Below, piece after piece: positions 49,315-59,286 of a DNA stretch of 64,000 nucleotides (position 1 is the first letter of the stretch; every line of letters begins with the position of its first letter). This DNA comes from Erythrobacteraceae bacterium WH01K (GTDB lineage Bacteria > Pseudomonadota > Alphaproteobacteria > Sphingomonadales > Sphingomonadaceae): positions 1,612,001-1,676,000 of the forward strand of contig CP115966.1 of assembly GCA_027941995.1 (NCBI GenBank), written 5' to 3'. The notes beneath the pieces were generated by a model that was not told the DNA's origin, made no database searches, and saw only the letters and a program-made list of their open reading frames with translations. The position numbers and the translations under genes were made by a program.

Positions 49315-51327
49315 ATGAGCCCCCATTCCGCCGGGTTTGATAACGACCGCCTCGTTCCCATGGCGAATGCCATCCGCGCGCTGTCCATGGATGCCGTGCA
49401 GGCCGCCAATTCGGGGCATCCCGGCATGCCGATGGGCATGGCCGACGTGGCCGCGGTGTTGTGGTCGAAGTTCCTGAAATTCGATCCCTCTACGCCCGAC
49501 TGGGCCGACCGCGACCGTTTCGTGCTGAGCGCAGGTCACGGCTCGATGCTGATCTACAGCCTGCTCCACCTCTCGGGCTATGCAGCGCCGACGATGGAGG
49601 ACATCCGAAATTTCCGGCAGCTGGGAAGCCCGTGTGCCGGACATCCGGAGAATTTCCTCCTGCCGGGCGTGGAAGCGACGACCGGCCCGTTGGGTCAGGG
49701 CGTGGCGATGGCCGTCGGCATGGCAATGGCGGAGCGGCATCTTAACGCAGAGTTCGGGGATGACCTCGTCGATCACAAGACCTGGGTCATCGCAGGCGAC
49801 GGCTGCCTGATGGAAGGCATCAACCACGAGGCGATCGGCCTGGCGGGTCATTTGAAGCTGGGCCGCCTGAACGTGTTGTGGGACGACAACAACATCACCA
49901 TCGACGGGGCGGCAGATCTGTCGACCAGCGAAAACATTCTCGCCCGTTACGAGGCGACGGGTTGGCATATCGTCCGCTGCGACGGACATGATTTCAAGGA
50001 CATAGAGCGCGCTCTTGCCGAGGCGGAGGAGAGCGAGCGTCCCTCCATCGTCGCCTGCCGCACGGTGATCGGCCGCGGCGCTCCGAACAAGCAGGGGACC
50101 AGCGCAACCCATGGCGCGCCGCTGGGGCCGGAGGAAATCGCAGCCGCCCGCGAGACGCTGGGCTGGGAACACGATCCCTTCGTCGTGCCGGACGATATCC
50201 TGGGCGACTGGTCCGAAACGGCGAAATACGGCCGCGAGGCACACGCCGCATGGGCGGGCCGCCTGTCGGATTCCGGGCGCAAGGCGGATTTCGAGAACCG
50301 GATGGCTTCGGTCGCCGATCTTGCCGGTCCCGCGCTTGAAGAGCACATTGCGGCATTGGCAAAGGAACCGCAGAAGGTCGCCACCCGCAAGGCATCGGAA
50401 TTGGCACTGGGCCCGCTGACAGCGAAGATCCCGCACATGATCGGCGGTTCGGCCGACCTCACCGGCTCCAACAACACCAAGACCGCCAGCACCGCGCCGT
50501 TCACCGCCGACAATTACGATGGCCGCTATGTCTATTACGGCATCCGCGAGTTTGGCATGGCTGCGGCCATGAACGGCATGATGCTGCATGGCGGCATCGT
50601 ACCTTACGGCGGTACGTTCCTGATTTTCAGCGATTATTGCCGCAATGCGATACGCCTGTCGGCTCTGCAGCAGGTGGGGGCCGTCTATGTCCTGACGCAT
50701 GATTCCATCGGCCTTGGAGAAGACGGCCCGACCCACCAGCCGATCGAGCAGGTAATGAGCCTGCGCCTGATCCCCAATCTCAACGTCTATCGTCCCTGCG
50801 ATACGATCGAGACGGCGGAATGCTGGGCGCTGGCACTGCAGACGCCCGAAACGCCTTCGGTCCTCGCGCTATCCCGCCAGGGCCTGCCGCAGCTGCGCGG
50901 CGAGGGCGACGAAGACTGGTCGGCTGCGAACAACCGCAGCGCGAAGGGCGCCTACCGCCTCCGCGAAGCCGGTGCGGCGCGCAAGGTCGTCATTGTCGCC
51001 ACCGGTTCCGAAGTCGCGCTGGCAATGGAATGTGCCGAGCGGCTCGAGGCGGACGGGACCGGCTGCGATGTCGTGTCCATGCCTTGCATGGACCTGTTCG
51101 AACAGCAGGACGATGCCTACCGCACTGACCTGCTGCCGGAGGATGCGCTTATCGTCTCGATCGAGGCGGGCAGCACGCTGGGCTGGGAACGCTATACCGG
51201 GCGCAGCGGCCTCAATATCGGGCTCGACCGGTTCGGGGCGAGTGCGCCGGCGGGCGATCTGTTCGAAAAATTCGGCTTTACCGCGGACGCCATCGTTCCG
51301 CAGATCACCAACAAACTCAACGCTTAA
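49315..51327 (+). CDS. tkt: Transketolase
   Basis: Thiamine-diphosphate enzyme moving two-carbon units in the pentose-phosphate pathway. The 670-residue product has family landmarks: [28 protein letters not shown], the ThDP motif [13 protein letters not shown] ... DDNNITIDG, and [16 protein letters not shown] in the second domain. The start is placed at ATG 49315 by alignment; the frame stays open to 49222 without similarity. First gene of a carbon-metabolism block with gap and pgk. Confidence 0.96.
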   Translation: MSPHSAGFDNDRLVPMANAIRALSMDAVQAANSGHPGMPMGMADVAAVLWSKFLKFDPSTPDWADRDRFVLSAGHGSMLIYSLLHLSGYAAPTMEDIRNFRQLGSPCAGHPENFLLPGVEATTGPLGQGVAMAVGMAMAERHLNAEFGDDLVDHKTWVIAGDGCLMEGINHEAIGLAGHLKLGRLNVLWDDNNITIDGAADLSTSENILARYEATGWHIVRCDGHDFKDIERALAEAEESERPSIVACRTVIGRGAPNKQGTSATHGAPLGPEEIAAARETLGWEHDPFVVPDDILGDWSETAKYGREAHAAWAGRLSDSGRKADFENRMASVADLAGPALEEHIAALAKEPQKVATRKASELALGPLTAKIPHMIGGSADLTGSNNTKTASTAPFTADNYDGRYVYYGIREFGMAAAMNGMMLHGGIVPYGGTFLIFSDYCRNAIRLSALQQVGAVYVLTHDSIGLGEDGPTHQPIEQVMSLRLIPNLNVYRPCDTIETAECWALALQTPETPSVLALSRQGLPQLRGEGDEDWSAANNRSAKGAYRLREAGAARKVVIVATGSEVALAMECAERLEADGTGCDVVSMPCMDLFEQQDDAYRTDLLPEDALIVSIEAGSTLGWERYTGRSGLNIGLDRFGASAPAGDLFEKFGFTADAIVPQITNKLNA

Positions 51328-51343
51328 GCAGGAGCTTTTCATC

Positions 51344-52348
51344 ATGGCTACCAAAGTCGCAATCAACGGTTTCGGCCGCATCGGACGCCTCGTGGCGCGC
51401 GCCCTGCTGGAGCGGGACGATCACGATCTGGAACTGGTCGCGATCAACGACCTTGCGGATACCAAGTCGAACGCCCTGCTGTTCGGCTTCGACTCGACCC
51501 ATGGCCGCTTCCCCGGCACGATCGAGCACGACGACGGCGAGATGACCGTCAACGGCAAGACAATCGCCGTCACGTCGGAGCGCGAGCCGGGCAATCTGCC
51601 CCACGAGGAGATGGGCATCGACCTGGTGCTGGAGTGCACAGGCTTCTTCCAGAGCGACGAAGCCTGCCGCCCGCACCTGGAAGCTGGCGCGAAGAAGGTC
51701 CTGATTTCCGCCCCGGCCAAGGGCGTGTCGAAGACCGTCGTCTTCGGCGTCAACCAGGACACGCTGACGGCGGAGGACGTCATCGTCTCCAACGCCAGCT
51801 GCACCACCAACTGCCTGGCCCCGGTGGCCAAGGTGCTGAACGACACGGTGGGCATCGAGCGCGGTTTCATGACCACGATCCACAGCTACACCAACGACCA
51901 GCGGATGCTCGACCAGATGCATTCCGACATGCGCCGTGCACGTGGCGGGGCGCAGAACATGATCCCGACCACGACCGGCGCCGCCCGCGCGGTGGGCCTC
52001 GTCCTGCCGGAACTCAACGGCAAGCTCGACGGATCGAGCGTGCGTGTCCCGACCCCGAACGTGTCGCTGATCGACCTCGTCTTCACGCCCAAGCGCGACA
52101 CCAGCGCAGAGGAACTGAACGCTGCGCTGAAGGCTGCGGCCGATGGCGCGATGAAGGGCGTTCTGGACTACACCGACCTGCCCCTGGTGTCGGGTGACTT
52201 CAATCACCACCCGGCCAGCTCGACCGTCGACAGCCTGGAAACCAGCGTCATGGAAGGCAAGCTGGCCCGCGTCGTCAGCTGGTACGACAACGAGTGGGGC
52301 TTCTCCAATCGCATGATCGACACCGCCGGGGTCATGGCCTCGCTGTGA
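51344..52348 (+). CDS. gap: Glyceraldehyde-3-phosphate dehydrogenase (type I)
   Basis: Glycolytic/gluconeogenic enzyme of 334 residues. The N-terminal Rossmann motif [15 protein letters not shown], the catalytic [13 protein letters not shown] with Cys153, and [14 protein letters not shown] near the C-terminus are conserved. GCAGGAGC precedes the ATG at 51344, 16 bp after tkt. The stop overlaps the pgk GTG start. Confidence 0.97.
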   Translation: MATKVAINGFGRIGRLVARALLERDDHDLELVAINDLADTKSNALLFGFDSTHGRFPGTIEHDDGEMTVNGKTIAVTSEREPGNLPHEEMGIDLVLECTGFFQSDEACRPHLEAGAKKVLISAPAKGVSKTVVFGVNQDTLTAEDVIVSNASCTTNCLAPVAKVLNDTVGIERGFMTTIHSYTNDQRMLDQMHSDMRRARGGAQNMIPTTTGAARAVGLVLPELNGKLDGSSVRVPTPNVSLIDLVFTPKRDTSAEELNAALKAAADGAMKGVLDYTDLPLVSGDFNHHPASSTVDSLETSVMEGKLARVVSWYDNEWGFSNRMIDTAGVMASL

Positions 52349-53547
52349 GCAGTTTTCGCACCCTCGACGACTTGCCGGAGGATCTTTCCGGCAAGGTCGC
52401 GCTCGTCCGTGTCGATCTGAACCTGCCGATGCAGGACGGTTCGGCCACCGATGTCACCCGCGTGGAGGCGGCGAAGCCGACCATCCTGGAACTGTCGCGC
52501 AAGGGTGCGAAAGTCCTGCTGCTGGCCCATTTCGGGCGGCCGAAAGGCCAGCGCAATTCCATGATGAGCACCAGCTTCGTGCAGGGCGACGTCGAGGAAG
52601 TGCTGGGCAAGGAAATCATGTTCGTGCCCGAGGTTTCGGGACCGGTGGTCGAGCAGTCGATCGGCATCCTCGGCGATGGCGATATCGGCCTGCTCGACAA
52701 TGTGCGGTTCTGGCCGGGGGAGGAGGCGAACGACGCCGATTTCGCCAAGGCCATCGCCGCGCATGGCGATATCTACGTGAACGACGCGTTTTCCGCCGCG
52801 CACCGGGCCCATGCCTCGACCGAAGGGCTGGCGCGCCTGCTGCCGGCCTATGCCGGACGCGCCATGGAAGCCGAGCTGAAGGCGCTGGACGCCGCCCTCG
52901 GCAATCCGGAAACGCCGCTGGCCGCCGTCGTCGGCGGGGCGAAGGTTTCGACCAAGCTCGACGTGTTGCAAAACCTCGTCGGCAAGGTGCAGCACCTAAT
53001 CATCGGCGGCGGCATGGCCAACACCTTCCTCGCCGCGCGCGGGGTCGATGTCGGCAATTCGCTGTGCGAGCATGACCTGACCGCCACGGCGAACCAGATC
53101 ATGGATACTGCCGATCACGCGGGCTGCACGGTGCACCTGCCTTATGACGTGGTGGTGGCGAAGGAATTTGCCGCCAATCCCGCGTCCCTGCGAACCTGCA
53201 ACGTCCACGAAGTCGCTTCCGACGAAATGATCCTCGATATCGGTCCGCAGGCGACGGAGGCGCTGGCCGATGTGCTCAAGACCTGCCGCACGCTGGTCTG
53301 GAACGGACCGCTGGGCGCATTCGAGACGCAACCCTTCGACGAAGCGACGGTGGCGCTCGCGAAGACCGCCGGCGCGCTGACGCAGGACGGTTCGCTCATT
53401 TCCGTGGCCGGCGGCGGCGATACCGTGGCGGCGCTCAACCATGCGGGCGTGGCGGATGACTTCACATTCGTCTCCACCGCAGGCGGTGCGTTTCTCGAAT
53501 GGATGGAAGGCAAGGACCTGCCGGGCGTCGCGGCACTGAAAGCATGA
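52345..53547 (+). CDS. pgk: Phosphoglycerate kinase
   Basis: Makes ATP from 1,3-bisphosphoglycerate. The 400-residue product has the N-terminal [16 protein letters not shown] and [11 protein letters not shown], the [13 protein letters not shown] and [14 protein letters not shown] segments, and the C-terminal nucleotide loop [11 protein letters not shown] with [18 protein letters not shown]. It starts at GTG 52345, overlapping the gap TGA, so it is coupled to gap. It overlaps the next gene in turn. Confidence 0.96.
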   Translation: MSSFRTLDDLPEDLSGKVALVRVDLNLPMQDGSATDVTRVEAAKPTILELSRKGAKVLLLAHFGRPKGQRNSMMSTSFVQGDVEEVLGKEIMFVPEVSGPVVEQSIGILGDGDIGLLDNVRFWPGEEANDADFAKAIAAHGDIYVNDAFSAAHRAHASTEGLARLLPAYAGRAMEAELKALDAALGNPETPLAAVVGGAKVSTKLDVLQNLVGKVQHLIIGGGMANTFLAARGVDVGNSLCEHDLTATANQIMDTADHAGCTVHLPYDVVVAKEFAANPASLRTCNVHEVASDEMILDIGPQATEALADVLKTCRTLVWNGPLGAFETQPFDEATVALAKTAGALTQDGSLISVAGGGDTVAALNHAGVADDFTFVSTAGGAFLEWMEGKDLPGVAALKA

Positions 53548-53990
53548 GCGACGCTGTTTTTCCCGGCGGTCACATCGCCGAAGACGGAGAGTTCGCTGGC
53601 TGGTCCTACTGGCAGGGCGACCCGTACGAAACGCGCAGCGGACCGTTCTATACGCAGCGCGAAGAGGACGGGAGCTACGTGTGCGCCTTCCGCGCGGAAG
53701 AGCGGCACATGAACGGCGCAGGCTTCATGCATGGCGGCTGCCTGCTGACCTTCGCCGATTACGCGCTGTTCTCCATCGCGACCGACGAACTGGCAGGCGA
53801 CATGGCAGTCACCATGAACCTGTCCGGGGATTTCCTCGATTCCGCGCAGAACGGGCAGCTGATCGAAGCGCGGGGCGAGGTGACGCGCGCCGGGGGGCGG
53901 ACGATCTATGTCCGCGGCCTTGTGACGGCAGACGGTAAGTCCGTTCTCAGCTTTACCGGCATCATCGCAAAGGTCCGCAGGAAGGGATAA
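53544..53990 (+). CDS. Hotdog-fold thioesterase (PaaI-like)
   Basis: A 148-residue acyl-CoA thioesterase-type protein. The hotdog signature [19 protein letters not shown] is present, with the conserved glycine-rich turn and acidic residue of the PaaI/4-hydroxybenzoyl-CoA group. Substrate unknown. The ATG at 53544 overlaps the pgk stop (ATGA), so it is made with the glycolytic genes; why a thioesterase should be coupled to pgk is unclear. The halogenase-like gene follows by 7 bp. Confidence 0.85.
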   Translation: MSDAVFPGGHIAEDGEFAGWSYWQGDPYETRSGPFYTQREEDGSYVCAFRAEERHMNGAGFMHGGCLLTFADYALFSIATDELAGDMAVTMNLSGDFLDSAQNGQLIEARGEVTRAGGRTIYVRGLVTADGKSVLSFTGIIAKVRRKG

Positions 53991-53997
53991 TGTTCGG

Positions 53998-55518
53998 GTG
54001 ACGACGGGGCGGATCGGGCGTGTCGTGATCGTCGGCGGGGGAACCGCCGGATGGATGACGGCGGCAGGCCTGTCCCGCGCCCTCGGGCAGTCGGACCTGT
54101 CCATCACGCTGGTGGAATCCGATGCCATCGGAACCGTCGGTGTGGGTGAGGCGACCCTGCCGCAAATCCGCGACTTCAATCGCCTTGCCGGAATAAACGA
54201 GCGCGAGATGATGGCGCGCACGGCTGCCACCATCAAGCTGGGCATCGAGTTCTGCGACTGGGGCGAGCCGGGCACTCGCTACATCCACCCGTTCGGAACC
54301 TATGGCGAGGCCATCGGGCCCGCGCCGTTCCATCACTACTGGCTCGCGGAAAAGGCGGACGGCAATGCGCGAGCTTTCGGGGAATATTCGCTCCCCATCG
54401 TAGCGGCACGCGCAGGCCGCTTCGAACCGCCTGCCGACGAGGAAGGGCTTGGCGCCTACAATTACGCGTTCCAGTTCGATGCCGGCCTGTATGCGGCATA
54501 CCTGTCGGACGTGGCGCAGCGATCGGGTGTCCGGCGTCATGAGGGGCGGATCGTCGAGATCGAAAGCAATGGCGAAACGGGCGAAGTGGCAGCCGTCGTC
54601 ATGGAAAAAGGGGAGCGGATCGAGGGCGATCTGTTCATCGACTGCTCCGGCTTTCGCGCATTGCTGATCGAGCAGGAATTGCAGACCGGCTTCGAAGACT
54701 GGAGCCATTGGCTGCCCTGCAACCGCGCGTGGGCGGTGCCGTGCGCGACAAGCGCGGAGACGGCGCCTTATACACGGGCGACGGCGCGCGAGGCCGGATG
54801 GCAGTGGCGCATTCCGCTGCAGCACCGGGTGGGCAACGGGCACGTGTACTGCGACCGCTACATCAGCGACGAAGCCGCCGTCGAAACCCTGCTCGCCAAT
54901 CTCGAGGCCGAGCCTATCGCCGAGCCGCGCCAGCTGCGCTTCACGACCGGAAAGCGGCGGCGGATGTGGAGCCGCAATGTGGTTGCCATCGGTTTGTCGG
55001 GCGGTTTCCTGGAGCCACTGGAATCGACCAGCATAGACCTGATCCAGAGCGGCATCCTGAACCTCGTGACGCTGTTTCCGGCAGGCGCGATCGACGAGGC
55101 GGACGTGTCGGAATACAACCGCCTGATGGACCTCGAATATGATCGCATCCGCGATTTCCTGATGCTGCATTATGTCCTGAACGCGCGCCATGGCCAGCGC
55201 TTCTGGGACGACATGCGGGAGATGGAATTACCCGCCAGCCTCGCAGAAAAGATCGACGCGTTTCGCCGGCGCGGACTGACGCCGGACTATCAGGAAGGTT
55301 TGTTCCTGCAGCAAAGCTGGCTGTCGGTGTTCATCGGGCAGGGCGCCGTGCCGGAAGCCTTCGACCCGCGGGTGACAGCGATGAGCGTATCCGACCGGCA
55401 CGCGCGGATGGAGCGCATTCATTCCGCCATCGCGGGGCGGGCCGAGCCGTTGGAGCCGCATCTCTCCTTCATCGGGAAATACGGTGCGGTCTATCGCGGG
55501 GAGGGTATCGGACGGTGA
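53998..55518 (+). CDS. Flavin-dependent (tryptophan-)halogenase-family protein, catalytic residues intact
   Basis: A 506-residue FAD protein of the tryptophan halogenase family. It has the N-terminal dinucleotide motif VGGGTAGWMTA, Lys80 in ATIKLGIEF (the position of the chloramine-forming lysine of PrnA), the WQWRIP motif at 268-273 that is the family's WxWxIP fingerprint, and EPLESTS with Glu342. Such enzymes halogenate tryptophan, other indoles or phenols using FADH2 supplied by a separate reductase; sphingomonad homologues often have no known substrate. The GTG at 53998 follows GGAAGGGA. It is coupled to a degenerate paralogue by a GTGA overlap. Confidence 0.88.
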   Translation: MTTGRIGRVVIVGGGTAGWMTAAGLSRALGQSDLSITLVESDAIGTVGVGEATLPQIRDFNRLAGINEREMMARTAATIKLGIEFCDWGEPGTRYIHPFGTYGEAIGPAPFHHYWLAEKADGNARAFGEYSLPIVAARAGRFEPPADEEGLGAYNYAFQFDAGLYAAYLSDVAQRSGVRRHEGRIVEIESNGETGEVAAVVMEKGERIEGDLFIDCSGFRALLIEQELQTGFEDWSHWLPCNRAWAVPCATSAETAPYTRATAREAGWQWRIPLQHRVGNGHVYCDRYISDEAAVETLLANLEAEPIAEPRQLRFTTGKRRRMWSRNVVAIGLSGGFLEPLESTSIDLIQSGILNLVTLFPAGAIDEADVSEYNRLMDLEYDRIRDFLMLHYVLNARHGQRFWDDMREMELPASLAEKIDAFRRRGLTPDYQEGLFLQQSWLSVFIGQGAVPEAFDPRVTAMSVSDRHARMERIHSAIAGRAEPLEPHLSFIGKYGAVYRGEGIGR

Positions 55519-56978
55519 CGGCCAAGCCTTCACAAACAGTCCGTTCCGTTTTGCTCGCCGGCTTGTCGCGGGACGTATGGCTGGTTGCCGCGCTGCTCGC
55601 GCGCGAATTGCCCGAATGTACCGCGCTGACCGTGGTCGTGGACGAAACGCCCGTACCCCCGGCCGGCGCAGTCGTCCCGCTGGCCAGTCGCTATCACGAA
55701 CGGTTGGGGCTGGATCTTGCGGCCCTCGTCCGGGATTGCGGGGCGATCCCTTCGCTCGGAAACGTGCTGCAGGGTTTTGCGGGGGAGGGCCATTCGCTCG
55801 TCATTGCAGCGTCGGGCGATTTGCCTGCCATTGCGGGTGCATCGCTGCACCAGTTCCTGCTCCGCGCGCAAGCTGACGAGGGTGAAGGTGCGGACTTTCT
55901 GCCCTTCCTTGCGCCTTTTCGCTTCGCGGCCCGCGCGGCGGAGGGGGGCAAGTTCGCCTTGCCGGGCGACGCACCGGATTCGCCGCTTGCCATGCTCGGC
56001 CCGCAAGTCGGTTTCGACCGCGATCGCTATGCTCGGATGCTGCGTGAGGAATGTGCCGCGCGATGCAAAGTGAAGTCGGGAACGGTCGCGGGCGGCGTGC
56101 CGGGACCGGACGGGCATGTGAAGTCCGTCGCTTTGGAAGGCGGCGAGGCTGTCGAGGCGGATTTCTTCGTCGACTGCTCGGGCCGGATCGCTACGTTGCT
56201 GGATGCCTCGCCGGAACGGATCGACAGCCCGGCTTCCATATTCGGCAAGATCACCTGCGCTGTGGAGCCACTTCGGGGCGACCCACCGCTCCCGACATGG
56301 ACAGCGGATGCTCACGGGATCGCAGCGCGCATTCCCACCGAGGACGGCGACATCGTTTCCTACCGGCACACCGGCGAGGTGGCGGAAGAGCACCTCGCGA
56401 ACATTGCGGGCTCCGATGCAGTGACGCAGGACGCGCCAGCAGCTCTGGTTGCCGCGGCATGGCGGGGCAATTGCGTCCGGCTCGGCGAAGCGGTTGGCTC
56501 TCCGGGCAGCGTCCTGTGCGGGGATGCGGCGCTGCTCGCGGAAATGGCGCTCCATCTCGCCGAGTGCCTCCCGGCGCGAGCGGCGATGGCGGCAGAGGCG
56601 AAGGCCTTCAATCGCAGATACCGCGAAACCCAGGCGGCGCTCAGCGATTTCGCGAATGCGCCGCTCCATCTCAACAGGCGAAGCGAAGGGCCGTGGCAGA
56701 CCCTGGCGCGCGGAGCCCCGTCCGCCACGCTGCGCACACGCATCGAGCAGTTTGCCAGCCGGGGACATATCCCCTCGTTCGAGCGGGAATATGCCGACCG
56801 GCAGACATGGACCGAGATGCTGGCAGGGCTGGGCATCAGGCCCAGGACTTATGATCGCCGCGTAGACACCGTTCCGGAGCAGCAGGCAGCGCAGATCCTC
56901 CTGACGATACGGCGGCAGCTGGAAAGCTCGCTCGCCGCCATGACGTCACGCAAAGCCTATCTGGCGCAGCTCGGCTAG
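55515..56978 (+). CDS. Degenerate halogenase-family paralogue (probably non-catalytic)
   Basis: A 487-residue protein alignable with the preceding halogenase through its FAD-domain core (VEADFFVDCSGRIATLLD against IEGDLFIDCSGFRALLIE) and its C-terminal helical end. It lacks the hallmarks. The dinucleotide glycines are replaced (LLAGLSRDVW at ~13-22), there is no counterpart of the catalytic lysine or of the CDWG...HPFG region, WxWxIP is reduced to AARIPT, and EPLEST is absent. The frame is intact over 1.46 kb, so it is not obviously a pseudogene. The GTG start overlaps the upstream stop (GTGA), suggesting stoichiometric production and possibly a heteromeric partner. Confidence 0.75.
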   Translation: MTAKPSQTVRSVLLAGLSRDVWLVAALLARELPECTALTVVVDETPVPPAGAVVPLASRYHERLGLDLAALVRDCGAIPSLGNVLQGFAGEGHSLVIAASGDLPAIAGASLHQFLLRAQADEGEGADFLPFLAPFRFAARAAEGGKFALPGDAPDSPLAMLGPQVGFDRDRYARMLREECAARCKVKSGTVAGGVPGPDGHVKSVALEGGEAVEADFFVDCSGRIATLLDASPERIDSPASIFGKITCAVEPLRGDPPLPTWTADAHGIAARIPTEDGDIVSYRHTGEVAEEHLANIAGSDAVTQDAPAALVAAAWRGNCVRLGEAVGSPGSVLCGDAALLAEMALHLAECLPARAAMAAEAKAFNRRYRETQAALSDFANAPLHLNRRSEGPWQTLARGAPSATLRTRIEQFASRGHIPSFEREYADRQTWTEMLAGLGIRPRTYDRRVDTVPEQQAAQILLTIRRQLESSLAAMTSRKAYLAQLG

Positions 56979-56983
56979 CGCCC

Positions 56984-57748
56984 TCAATCGCGGCGATGTT
57001 CCGGGTTCGGCCATCCCGGCTTGCTCCCGTCGTCCCATTCGCTGCGAACGTTGCCGACCGGCGGGTAACCGCCAGCATCTTTCAGCATCCGCGCGGCATG
57101 GAGCAGGTTGAACGCCATGAAAGTGGTGTTGCGCTGGGTAAATTCGTTGTCGAAACCGGCGCGGCTGCCATCGTCCTGCTCGTCGCCATAGGATGGCCCC
57201 GGTCCCGCTTCGCCGATCCAGCCGCAATCGGCCTGTGGCGGGATGGTCATGCCGACATGCTGCATCGAATACAGCACGCTCATCCCGACATGCTTTATGC
57301 CGTCCTCGTTGCCGGTCACCACGCATCCGCCAACCTTGCCGTAGAAGGCATATTGCCCGGCATCGTTGGTCTGTCCCGAATGGGCGTAGAGTTTCTCGAT
57401 GAAGGACTGCGCGACCGAACTTTTCTGGCTCAGCCAGATCGGGGTGCCGAGAACCACGATGTCGGCATCGAAGACGTCGGGCGAGAGCCTCGGCCAGTCG
57501 TCTTCCGGCCAGCCGTGCTCGGTCATGTCCGGATAGACACCCGGCGCCAGCCTGTAGTCGGTCAGACGATGCCGCTTCACTGCGACGCGCTGCGTTTCGA
57601 AGATCTCGGCCACGACGTCCAGCAACGTATCGGTGTGCGAGGCCTCCCCGGGCGGCTTCAGCGTGGCGTTGAACAGGACGGCCTTCAGGTCAGAGAAATC
57701 GATCTCGCTCCCTTCGCAGATGGAGGTCTGGGTATCGCTGAGGGCCAT
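56984..57748 (-). CDS. Flavodoxin-like NAD(P)H-dependent oxidoreductase
   Basis: A 254-residue protein of the NADPH-dependent FMN-reductase/flavodoxin-fold group. Visible landmarks are the first-strand phosphate loop VLFNATLKPPGEASHTDTLL, the DIVVLGTPIWLSQKSS loop and the GKVGGCVVTGNEDG segment. AAAGGACA precedes the ATG. It is convergent with the halogenase pair (5 bp apart) and could supply reduced flavin to it, but the opposite orientation gives no operon support; a general quinone or flavin reductase is equally possible. Confidence 0.82.
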   Translation of the reverse strand: MALSDTQTSICEGSEIDFSDLKAVLFNATLKPPGEASHTDTLLDVVAEIFETQRVAVKRHRLTDYRLAPGVYPDMTEHGWPEDDWPRLSPDVFDADIVVLGTPIWLSQKSSVAQSFIEKLYAHSGQTNDAGQYAFYGKVGGCVVTGNEDGIKHVGMSVLYSMQHVGMTIPPQADCGWIGEAGPGPSYGDEQDDGSRAGFDNEFTQRNTTFMAFNLLHAARMLKDAGGYPPVGNVRSEWDDGSKPGWPNPEHRRD

Positions 57749-57821
57749 GCTGTGTCCTTTCGTGAACTGCCTGAGACACCCTTGTTGAGGGCGTCTGTGC
57801 GCAGGGTGTGTTGCGGGACTT

Positions 57822-57861
57822 CGAATGCGTAGCTAAGGCGCTGGCGATGCATTCGTATGCA
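57822..57861. promoter_or_regulatory. Inverted repeats upstream of class I aldolase
   Basis: CGAATGC (57822-57828) and GCATTCG (57849-57855) form 7-bp arms 20 bp apart. Overlapping the right arm is the tighter repeat TGCAT-TCGT-ATGCA (57848-57861). They lie in the divergent gap between the reductase gene and fba. A regulatory role is inference. Confidence 0.35.
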
Positions 57862-57899
57862 ACCCAGTCCTGACACCTGATAGCCCGAGGAACCCACCG

Positions 57900-58796
57900 A
57901 TGAATTTCGACGAGATGAAAGCCAAGATTGCCGCAGGCGACGGCTTTATTGCAGCGCTTGACCAGTCCGGTGGTTCCACGCCCAAGGCGCTGGCAGGCTA
58001 CGGCGTCGGCGAAGACGAATGGTCGGGCGACGAGGAAATGTTCGCCAAGATCCACGAAATGCGCTGCCGCATCGTGGAAAGCAACGCATTCACCGGCGAC
58101 AAGGTCGTGGGCGCGATCCTGTTCGAAAAGACGATGGAAGGCTGCAACCCCGAAGGTATGCCGATCCCGGAACGCCTTGCCGGCAAGGGCATCGTTCCGT
58201 TCCTGAAAGTCGACAAGGGCATGCACGATACCGAAAACGGTGTGCAGCTGATGAAGGAAATGCCCGAGCTCGACGCAAATTGCGCGCGGGCGAAGGAACT
58301 GGGTGTCTTCGGCACGAAAATGCGCAGTGTCATCCACGAGGCGGACGAGAAGGGCATTGCCGACAATGTCCGCCAGCAGATGGATTTCGGCCTCCAGATC
58401 CTGAGCAACGGCCTGGTCCCCATCCTCGAGCCGGAAGTGAGCCTGAAGAGCGAGAGCCGCCCGCAGACCGAAGCCCTGTTGCTGGCAGCCATGCTCGACG
58501 AACTGAACCGCGTGCCCGAAGGCCAGCAGGTGATGCTGAAGCTGACCATTCCCAGCCAGCCCGACCTCTACAAGCCGCTGACCGAGCATCCCAAGGTCCT
58601 GCGCGTCGTGGCGCTTTCGGGCGGGTATTCGCGCGACGAAGCGTGCACCGAACTGGCCAAGAACCACGGCATGATCGCCAGCTTCAGCCGCGCTCTGCTG
58701 CAGGAGCTGCGCGCCCAGATGGACGAGGCCCGCTTCGACGAAGCGCTCGAGAACGCGATCGACGCGATCTATACCGCGAGCAAGCAGCCGGGCTGA
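57900..58796 (+). CDS. Fructose-bisphosphate aldolase, class I
   Basis: Schiff-base aldolase of 298 residues cleaving fructose-1,6-bisphosphate. The N-terminal AALDQSGGSTPKAL, ILFEKTME and the catalytic strand QVMLKLTIPSQ (Schiff-base lysine) with ALSGGYSRDEA are those of the class I bacterial enzyme; no class II metal motif is present. It lies downstream of the tkt-gap-pgk block but is separated from it by the halogenase pair and an opposing gene, so it has its own promoter region (57749-57899). Confidence 0.93.
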   Translation: MNFDEMKAKIAAGDGFIAALDQSGGSTPKALAGYGVGEDEWSGDEEMFAKIHEMRCRIVESNAFTGDKVVGAILFEKTMEGCNPEGMPIPERLAGKGIVPFLKVDKGMHDTENGVQLMKEMPELDANCARAKELGVFGTKMRSVIHEADEKGIADNVRQQMDFGLQILSNGLVPILEPEVSLKSESRPQTEALLLAAMLDELNRVPEGQQVMLKLTIPSQPDLYKPLTEHPKVLRVVALSGGYSRDEACTELAKNHGMIASFSRALLQELRAQMDEARFDEALENAIDAIYTASKQPG

Positions 58797-58803
58797 CTTA
58801 GCT

Positions 58804-59208
58804 TCAGGAGCCCGTAAACGCGAAGCGGTATCGCGTTTCGTCTGGCTCCGAATCCGTTGTCCGTTCGGGCGTTGCACTGACGAGGCGCACGGGAACACCG
58901 TGCGTCTCGTAAAGCTCGCCCAGCGTCAAATCCGTCGTATCGCGCCAGCCGTCGCCGTCGATCTGTGTCCGCACGATGACGCGTCCGGCCCAGACGCACC
59001 GCGCATTGACCGGGCAGCGGCTGTCCTCGACCAGTTTGCGAGGCGTAACGACGACGCTGCCGACCTGGACCGGGCGTCCGATGCCGACCTGGTATCCCTC
59101 GGGCGCGGCGGCCAGCGGCACCTGTCCACCATCCGGTATTACGGCACATCCGCCCAGCGAGAGCAGAGCGGCAAGGGCAAGAGCGAGAGCGGGGGCGCTT
59201 TTCTTCAT
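58804..59208 (-). CDS. Putative lipoprotein of unknown function
   Basis: A 134-residue product. The N-terminus MKKSAPALALALAALLSLGG-CA is a lipoprotein signal with a lipobox, Cys near residue 21. The mature domain is beta-rich, with a disulfide candidate (SRCPVNARCVWAG) and GRVIVRTQIDGDGWRDTTDLTLGE, a pattern seen in small periplasmic proteins with an RCPxxxxCxWAG motif. No named function. It converges with fba (7 bp) and is divergent from thiE. The ATG at 59208 is set by the signal peptide; a longer frame upstream is antisense to thiE. Confidence 0.75.
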   Translation of the reverse strand: MKKSAPALALALAALLSLGGCAVIPDGGQVPLAAAPEGYQVGIGRPVQVGSVVVTPRKLVEDSRCPVNARCVWAGRVIVRTQIDGDGWRDTTDLTLGELYETHGVPVRLVSATPERTTDSEPDETRYRFAFTGS

Positions 59209-59286
59209 GACCGCGAAACTGCTCCGGCCGCTATTGCCGCCACGTGAATGGTGACGCGCGCGCTTTCGCCCGTTAGGGCGCGGGCC

